Translations under genes and position numbers: made by a program
Assembly (NCBI GenBank): GCA_913050645.1
Contig: CAJXAG010000003.1
Location: forward strand, 1 to 42,022
Length of the DNA stretch: 42,022 nt
Origin: an uncultured bacterium
GTDB taxonomy: Bacteria > Patescibacteriota > Minisyncoccia > Phycocordibacterales > UBA918
Direction: 5' to 3'
Shown here: one piece after another, positions 37,890 to 42,022 of the stretch
Layout of the letters: the number at the start of each line of letters is the position of its first letter
Position numbering within the stretch: the stretch's first letter is position 1
The notes under the pieces: model-generated
Told to the model about the DNA's origin: nothing
Seen by the model: the letters and a program-made list of their open reading frames with translations, nothing else
The model's database searches: none

Positions 37890-38348
37890 TTAGGTACGTA
37901 ACCGGTCACGCAGTTCATAGAGTCTTGAAGTAAGTTCAAGAACGGTCAGAACAGTGTCGTGAGTGTCGTGCGACCCAATGGTGTGGATCAAGCGTTCGTT
38001 TCCGGTTTGTTGCAGAATTAGATGGAGTTCAGCTGATGCAGCAAAAGCAACATCATACAACCGATCGAGTAGGTCTTGGTAGTTCTGACTTGACCGTTGG
38101 TATACAACCCCGTTCCAGTGCAGCATTTGGGTGTCTTTCCAGTCATTGTGCGACCGCCCAGCTTTCTTAGCTGCTTTACCGTCAAGCCCACAGATACGAA
38201 CTTGCTCCGCCCAATCAGCGCATTTAAACGCTTGAAGCGGCCCTTCAAGACAGGTACAAGTCACACCGTCAAACGTGAACGGAAGGGGATTGAAGTTTGA
38301 GAGTTTTTTCTCAAGTGGGTTCTTCGAACCATAACCAATGTTCAGCAT
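37890..38348 (-). CDS. NADAR-like protein
   Basis: 152 residues. The pattern LSNFNPLPFTFDGVTCTCLE, G-P-L-Q-A-F-K, then GLDGKAAKKAGRSHNDWKDT, QNYQDLLDRLYDVAF and LLQQTGNERLIHTIG recalls NADAR/YbiA-type proteins (substrate loop E-G-x-x-Q-x-x-K, then G-x-x-A-K-x-x-G), which cleave ADP-ribose-linked or riboflavin-pathway N-glycosidic bonds. The match is by motif order and is moderate. Good AGGAG ribosome binding site before the ATG. Monocistronic, divergent from the TrmB gene. NADAR proteins occur in both metabolism and phage-defence contexts. Confidence 0.6.
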   Translation of the reverse strand: MLNIGYGSKNPLEKKLSNFNPLPFTFDGVTCTCLEGPLQAFKCADWAEQVRICGLDGKAAKKAGRSHNDWKDTQMLHWNGVVYQRSSQNYQDLLDRLYDVAFAASAELHLILQQTGNERLIHTIGSHDTHDTVLTVLELTSRLYELRDRLRT

Positions 38349-38474
38349 TGTATTTCTCCTCTTTTGTAAAGAACTACTGCACTGAGTATAGTGATCTCCA
38401 GATATTTTGCTTATATTTTAGTCACGTTTATAGATTTTTCTGAAATATCTTTTATATAAGCCATTATATTTATA

Positions 38475-38500
38475 TATAGTGTTGACGAAAATTACGTCAA
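38475..38500 (+). promoter_or_regulatory. Promoter and palindromic operator of the second TrmB gene
   Basis: TATAGT (38475-38480) as -10, then the dyad TTGACG-N7-CGTCAA (38482-38500) over the expected transcription start, ending one base before the ATG at 38502. TrmB-type regulators often autoregulate, and the half-site TTGAC also occurs in the dyad at 37063-37077. Confidence 0.55.
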
Positions 38501-38501
38501 T

Positions 38502-39347
38502 ATGTATCATGCAATCATGAAACAAAAGCTAAATGATGTACTGTACCCACTGGGCCTTACAAAGTCTGAGGTAGACGTATACTACAAACTTCTTGCCTAC
38601 GACCATGTAAACATAAGTGTGCTCAGTCGTGAGACAAAGATTCCGCGTACGTCGCTGTATACCATTCTCGCGACACTACAGAAACGAGAACTTGCTCGAC
38701 AGATAACTGTTGGTGGCCATAAAGAATGGCAGGCAGCTTCACCTGAGGAACTACAGGCGATAGTGAATCGCTCATACCAGGCGATGGAAAAAGTCATGCC
38801 TGATCTTGTGGGGCGGCAGGGATATAAAAGTCTTCATAAGAAAGGAACGGTTGAGTTTATTGCTGGGGAGAAAACAAAAAGTCGTGGAGCGTTGCGTACT
38901 CTCTATAGCAATTTGCGAGCGCTTCCGAAACATGAACATGTATATATAATTGAAGGACTTGGCTCTGTAGCGTATCGGTCCGGGTCATTTGGCTCGGCGT
39001 ATGCACGTGTATGGCAAAACCTACTAACCGATGCGTCGTTTGTGCTCCATGCAGTAGTGTCACGATCTTCATTGGAAGAAATTCTTGCACTCGATAAAAG
39101 TACTCTGCAACTTTTTTTGAAGACACCCATTAGTCTGTATGTACTTGATGATGATGCACTTGATTTTAGTTGTGACATTGTTGTGCACAAAGAACAGGTG
39201 TTTTTTGCACACCCGCCACATAACACTGCAGCAATCATAAACTACAAATACACCGCTGATGCGATGATGAGCGTGTTTGACAGCGTAGTGCTTAGTGCAC
39301 AGAAAGTTAATCTGCAGGCAGAGGTACACAAGCGATTGGGTATATAG
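38502..39347 (+). CDS. TrmB-family transcription regulator (second copy)
   Basis: 281 residues (an alternative ATG is at 38517). TrmB winged helix: LYPLGLTKSEVDVYYKLLAY, ISVLSRETKIPRTSLYTILA, TLQKRELARQ (residues 10-70), followed by a helical linker and an effector domain (SRGALRTLYSNLRALPKHEH, VYIIEGLGSVAYRS, then EQVFFAHPPHNTAAIINYKY). The domain order equals that of the TrmB gene at 24015, but the sequences are diverged. A palindrome abuts its start. It is followed after one base by the pyrophosphatase gene, so the two are co-transcribed. Confidence 0.83.
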   Translation: MYHAIMKQKLNDVLYPLGLTKSEVDVYYKLLAYDHVNISVLSRETKIPRTSLYTILATLQKRELARQITVGGHKEWQAASPEELQAIVNRSYQAMEKVMPDLVGRQGYKSLHKKGTVEFIAGEKTKSRGALRTLYSNLRALPKHEHVYIIEGLGSVAYRSGSFGSAYARVWQNLLTDASFVLHAVVSRSSLEEILALDKSTLQLFLKTPISLYVLDDDALDFSCDIVVHKEQVFFAHPPHNTAAIINYKYTADAMMSVFDSVVLSAQKVNLQAEVHKRLGI

Positions 39348-39348
39348 T

Positions 39349-39714
39349 ATGGATATGGAAATGGCATACACAAACGCAAAAGATTTTTTAAGAAAGACGG
39401 TAACTATAGAGATGGACCGGCCGCTTGGAAGCGTCCATCCAAAGCATGGCTTTGTGTATGAATTGAACTATGGGTTTGTTCCGGGGACACGCTCACCTGA
39501 CGGGGAAGAGCTCGATGCATATGTGCTTGGTGTTGACGAACCACTGCAAACGTTTGAAGGTGTGTGTATCGCGATTATTCACCGTACCAACGATGACGAC
39601 GACAAGTTGATTGTGGTGCCTTCTGACAAAACTGACATCACTGATGAAGAGATCCGAAAGAAGACACACTTTCAAGAACAGTGGTTTGAATCAGAAATTG
39701 TTCGTAACAATTAA
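39349..39714 (+). CDS. Inorganic pyrophosphatase, compact form
   Basis: 121 residues from the ATG at 39349. The family I pyrophosphatase core is recognisable: VTIEMDRPLGSVHPKHG, FVYELNYGFVPGTRSPDGEE, LDAYVLGVDEPL and DDKLIVVPSDKTD. The metal-binding cluster (E of YELNYG, D of DGEELDAYVLG) is present. It is shorter than the usual 160-180 residues, a compact variant that occurs in some bacteria. It hydrolyses PPi to drive biosynthesis. It is co-transcribed with the TrmB regulator. Confidence 0.85.
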   Translation: MDMEMAYTNAKDFLRKTVTIEMDRPLGSVHPKHGFVYELNYGFVPGTRSPDGEELDAYVLGVDEPLQTFEGVCIAIIHRTNDDDDKLIVVPSDKTDITDEEIRKKTHFQEQWFESEIVRNN

Positions 39715-39741
39715 AGGGAAGGCTTTTGCCGGATACTTCTC

Positions 39742-39780
39742 TTCGAAATTTCGAACGAAATTTCGAACGAAATTGCGAAG
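39742..39780. repeat. Short tandem palindromic repeat
   Basis: CGAAATTTCGAA / CGAAATTTCGAA / CGAAATTGCGAAG: a 12-base self-complementary unit repeated about three times. The array can form alternative hairpins. It sits just after the pyrophosphatase stop and could act as a 3' boundary or a protein-binding array. Confidence 0.55.
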
Positions 39781-39823
39781 GGGGATAAAAAGAATAAAAA
39801 TAAAAGTACGCGCTGGCCGAGTA

Positions 39824-39839
39824 TGATACGCTAAAAGTA
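39824..39839 (+). promoter_or_regulatory. Possible extended -10 for a leaderless transcript
   Basis: TGA-TACGCT (39827-39832) with six bases to the ATG at 39839, the same geometry as at 14710, 18511 and 19501. TATGAT at 39822-39827 is an alternative -10. Confidence 0.45.
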
Positions 39840-40006
39840 TGATAGAAAAATTTGTACGCAAACTTACCAAGACAGGTATGTATAGTTACACAGTGAACGT
39901 ACCTAAAGAGGTCATTGCTGATCTAAAGTGGCGCGAGCGTCAGAAGCTTGAGGTGGTGTATGATGCAAAGAAGAAAGAATTGAAAATAAAAGACTGGAAG
40001 AAATAG
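39839..40006 (+). CDS. AbrB/SpoVT-like DNA-binding peptide
   Basis: 55 residues: IEKFVRKLTKTGMYSYTVNV, PKEVIADLKWRERQKLEVVY, then KKKELKIKDWKK. The plan of beta strand, 'G-x-x-S-x-x-V-x-x-P-K-x-V', helix and final strand is that of the swapped-hairpin AbrB/MazE fold, used by transcription regulators and antitoxins. Here it stands without a toxin partner. Starts at the ATG 39839; a terminator follows directly. Confidence 0.68.
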   Translation: MIEKFVRKLTKTGMYSYTVNVPKEVIADLKWRERQKLEVVYDAKKKELKIKDWKK

Positions 40007-40012
40007 CAAAAG

Positions 40013-40043
40013 AAAAGCTTGGCGACATTGCCGCCAAGCTTTT
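40013..40043. terminator. Terminator between convergent genes
   Basis: AAAAGCTTGGCG / CGCCAAGCTTTT, 12 bp, loop ACATTGC, then TGTTTG. Confidence 0.85.
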
Positions 40044-40063
40044 TGTTTGTTTTGAGAAACGCG

Positions 40064-41920
40064 TTACCTGTCTTCACCGCGCAACTGCTGCAAGAGCAGT
40101 TCAACGTCTTCCGGCGAAAGCTGGTTGACGGTTGCCTCGAGGTCTGAGCGTTGCATTTCCGCCTCATAGCGCGCAAAGACCGACTCGGCCCGAGCGTCCA
40201 TCACCTCCTGTAGTTCACTTTCGGCGAGTGTCAGCACGAGGTTGTCGAAGGTTTCCACTTCGATGACGGCCGGCTCGGTGTTGATGGTTGAGAGTACGAT
40301 AGGTTCGCCAACGAGGCTCGCTGCCACCTCTGCCGAGCGTGTGCCACCGACCAGAAACACCTTGTCGGTGACGGTGTCGAGACGTACGTAGAAGTACGTA
40401 TCGCCGTCTTGGATAACCGGCTGCAAGCTCAGGAGTAAACCTTCGTAGAAGGTTGCCTCAAGGTCTGCATTGCCTTCGAAGGCGCCGATACCTTGGTTTT
40501 CACGCGCCGAGCGCAGGTATGCCCGCACCGCTTCGGTGACCGTGTCGCCCGTGCCGTAGATATCACGGCTCCGCTGTGAAACGAGTCCGAAACCTTTGCG
40601 AGCGCCATTGGCATCGGTGATGACCGAGAAGTAGGTTTCCATTCCGCTCACTTGGATGAGAATGGGGTTCTCGGCCGACCAGCCATCGAAGTTCGAAATT
40701 GCACCGTTGATGGTTCTTATTGCGGTAACTTCGGTAATACCGGCCCGGCGATAGAACTGGACTTCGCCGGTCCGCGCGTTTACGGTCGCTACACCCGAGG
40801 TCGCTTCGCTGTCAGCGCGTGCGAACTGGGTGCCGGTCACGTAAATCATGGTGCCGGTTTCATTCATAGTGACGACCATGTCCGGTGTCGGGTCGATGAC
40901 GTTCTCATTGGTGAAGTAGCAAGCCACCCATCCTTGCGAGAAGCAGCCCCAGTCTTCGAGGCGAGCCTCGATGACGTCCTGCGAATATGCACGGTCAACC
41001 CAAGTGGGGATTTCCGAAACGTCATTGGCTTCGGTGATATTGCCCGTGGTCGCGTTGACGATGAGCCAACGCTCGGGGTAGTTTGCAAAGAAGCCGACCT
41101 GTGGTCGCTCGAGCGGTACCACGTAGTACGGTACACCAGCGTCGTCCACCTGGAAGAATGGCTCGCCAAAGTTGAAGTTGATGTAGCCATTGAGGTAGAT
41201 GTGACGGTTCAAGTCTCGCGCCCAGAAGAAACCTTCCGAGCCGTAGGCAATCGGCTGGTCTTCCACGAGCTCCGCATCGGTCGAATTGATGTGCGAAGCC
41301 ACGAAGTAGCCAGGGGTTGTCCCATTGCCGAGCCAGCGCAAGAAGCCCGAGTGCACGAGTGGCGAAATCCAGACCGGTTCACCCGCTTCGGTGACGCCTG
41401 CGTAGATTTCACCAAAGTTCGTGCGGGAGGCGAGTCCCGACTCTTCAGCCGAGCCAATGAGTTCGGCACCGCGCTTGAGTGCGAGATCGGAGGTCACCCG
41501 CTGTGCCTGCTCTTGCGAGACGAGCGAGAGGGTGCTCTCCATCGTGCCGTTGTCGGTGATGTCGATAACCGATGCTAGCGATGTGGAACGGAAGAATCCG
41601 CTGCTCGCAATCGAGCCGACAATGATGACAAGAATGATGCATGCAGGCACGATGAGTGCCGCTGGTGCGCGGCTGTCAAGATTATCCTGGCCCAGCATGA
41701 TGGTCATGCCAGCTGCTGCTCCAGTCGCAATCATGAGCATGAACCATGTTCCGATCATGTCTAACGAAAACGGAGGCAACATCAACCACGAGATAATGTA
41801 GAAGTCCACGAATAGTAGCAGGGCAGAGAAGATCTGCGGCTTCTGCCGGAAGATCAGTCCAAAGGCTACGGTTGCGATTGCCGCAATACCGCCCCAGATG
41901 AGGAATCCGATTGAAAACAT
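40064..41920 (-). CDS. Polytopic membrane protein with large soluble domain
   Basis: 618 residues from the ATG at 41920, with GGAAAGGAC upstream; the in-frame ATG at 41977 lacks a ribosome binding site. Four membrane helices in the first 140 residues (GFLIWGGIAAIATVAFGLIF; ALLLFVDFYIISWLML; MLMIATGAAAGMTIML; LIVPACIILVIIVGSIASSG) precede about 470 extracytoplasmic residues (GEPVWISPLVHSGFLRWLGN, GYINFNFGEPFFQVDDAGVP, a Cys pair in DWGCFSQGWVACYFTN) and an acidic helical tail (LSPEDVELLLQQLRGEDR). No family is assigned. The sequence is markedly more GC-rich than neighbouring genes. It may be an envelope or surface protein. Confidence 0.75.
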   Translation of the reverse strand: MFSIGFLIWGGIAAIATVAFGLIFRQKPQIFSALLLFVDFYIISWLMLPPFSLDMIGTWFMLMIATGAAAGMTIMLGQDNLDSRAPAALIVPACIILVIIVGSIASSGFFRSTSLASVIDITDNGTMESTLSLVSQEQAQRVTSDLALKRGAELIGSAEESGLASRTNFGEIYAGVTEAGEPVWISPLVHSGFLRWLGNGTTPGYFVASHINSTDAELVEDQPIAYGSEGFFWARDLNRHIYLNGYINFNFGEPFFQVDDAGVPYYVVPLERPQVGFFANYPERWLIVNATTGNITEANDVSEIPTWVDRAYSQDVIEARLEDWGCFSQGWVACYFTNENVIDPTPDMVVTMNETGTMIYVTGTQFARADSEATSGVATVNARTGEVQFYRRAGITEVTAIRTINGAISNFDGWSAENPILIQVSGMETYFSVITDANGARKGFGLVSQRSRDIYGTGDTVTEAVRAYLRSARENQGIGAFEGNADLEATFYEGLLLSLQPVIQDGDTYFYVRLDTVTDKVFLVGGTRSAEVAASLVGEPIVLSTINTEPAVIEVETFDNLVLTLAESELQEVMDARAESVFARYEAEMQRSDLEATVNQLSPEDVELLLQQLRGEDR

Positions 41921-42007
41921 AAAGAAGTCCTTTCCTTGGTGAAGTTGGTTGTGAAGAACAGAGATAATGCTTCCCAACCTTTAAATACAGTCATAGAATA
42001 GAAGTCT

Positions 42008-42022
42008 ATGAACAAAGGAAAA
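42008..42022 (+). CDS. Possible start of a plus-strand gene at the window edge
   Basis: ATG at 42008 followed by AACAAAGGAAAA up to the edge. TAGAAT at 41994-41999 lies eight bases upstream, close to the leaderless geometry used elsewhere. Only five codons are visible, so this is tentative. Confidence 0.2.

Noticed and set aside
40652-41578. 308-codon plus-strand frame antisense to the large membrane protein
   Set aside because: The minus-strand frame has membrane helices, a ribosome binding site and normal composition; the plus frame is Arg/Val-rich noise created by GC-rich third positions.
1-42022. CRISPR array
   Set aside because: No set of regularly spaced direct repeats of 24-40 bases was found; the short repeats at 2053-2200 and 39742-39780 have the wrong size and spacing, and there are no cas genes.
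1-42022. Recoded TGA (Gracilibacteria/Absconditabacteria type)
   Set aside because: Several conserved genes end normally at TGA (permease at 11235, leuA at 22699, cysteine desulfurase at 35160) with family-typical C-termini, and no gene contains in-frame TGA.

Overview
The window looks like chromosome from a member of the Candidate Phyla Radiation (Patescibacteria/Parcubacteria-like). Supporting signs are compact genes, ribosomal protein L19 with a long Glu/Ala-rich acidic tail, solitary LAGLIDADG-type proteins, several short membrane or secreted proteins of unknown function, and TGA used as a normal stop. The phylum assignment is inference; no rRNA is present. tRNA genes for Arg(TCT), Val(TAC) and Leu(GAG) were found. 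Two styles of translation start coexist. Some genes have a strong AGGAGG-type ribosome binding site. Several stand-alone genes have an extended -10 box (TGn-TAnnnT) ending 6-8 nt before the ATG, which predicts leaderless mRNAs.

Layout. 1-518: the 5' part of a secreted glycosidase-like gene, broken by a frameshift and cut by the window edge. 927-7530: an accessory island with a PD-(D/E)XK-type protein, an sce7726-type nuclease-like protein, and an operon of HigB-like toxin, XRE/ImmA-IrrE antitoxin-protease and 'beta' protein. It also holds a large serine recombinase, a small partner and a chopped GHKL ATPase fused to a chopped host gene, which marks a junction. 7579-11235: a MacA-MacB type efflux operon whose ATPase carries an N-terminal YHS metal-binding domain. 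11379-15384: gene remnants, two tRNAs, a GlsB/YeaQ membrane protein, a MOSC protein, a DUF5680-like protein and an HTH/LAGLIDADG-like protein. 15381-18426: a structured RNA-like insert, acylphosphatase, polyprenyl synthase, an RluA pseudouridine synthase and L19. 18526-20801: a LAGLIDADG protein, tRNA-Leu, a Nudix hydrolase and small proteins.

20803-22741 carries 2-isopropylmalate synthase behind what reads as a classical leucine attenuator: a 23-codon leader peptide with four Leu codons in five, mutually exclusive hairpins and a terminator. 22745-24758 is an operon of TrmB regulator, nucleoside deoxyribosyltransferase-like protein and metallophosphoesterase. 24883-26943 is a flotillin-like gene behind a long hairpin-rich leader with a 33-residue membrane peptide. 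26949-30725 holds a small protein, GMP reductase, an alpha/beta hydrolase and a DUF4349-type membrane protein.

31131-36305 is one tight operon: anaerobic ribonucleotide reductase NrdD, its radical-SAM activase NrdG, a cysteine desulfurase, an IscU-type scaffold and a ferredoxin/flavodoxin reductase-like flavoprotein. It appears to bundle deoxynucleotide synthesis with supply of the iron-sulfur cluster and perhaps the electrons that the activase needs. 36404-42022 has proteins of unknown function with structured leaders, a NADAR-like protein, a second TrmB regulator with a palindrome over its promoter, an inorganic pyrophosphatase, an AbrB-like peptide and a large membrane-anchored protein.

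The observations most worth a second look are the leucine attenuator, the toxin/protease/beta/sce7726 island with its junction, the self-sufficient nrdDG-isc operon, the recurring extended -10/leaderless start, and the three-hairpin element between a truncated and an intact acylphosphatase start.
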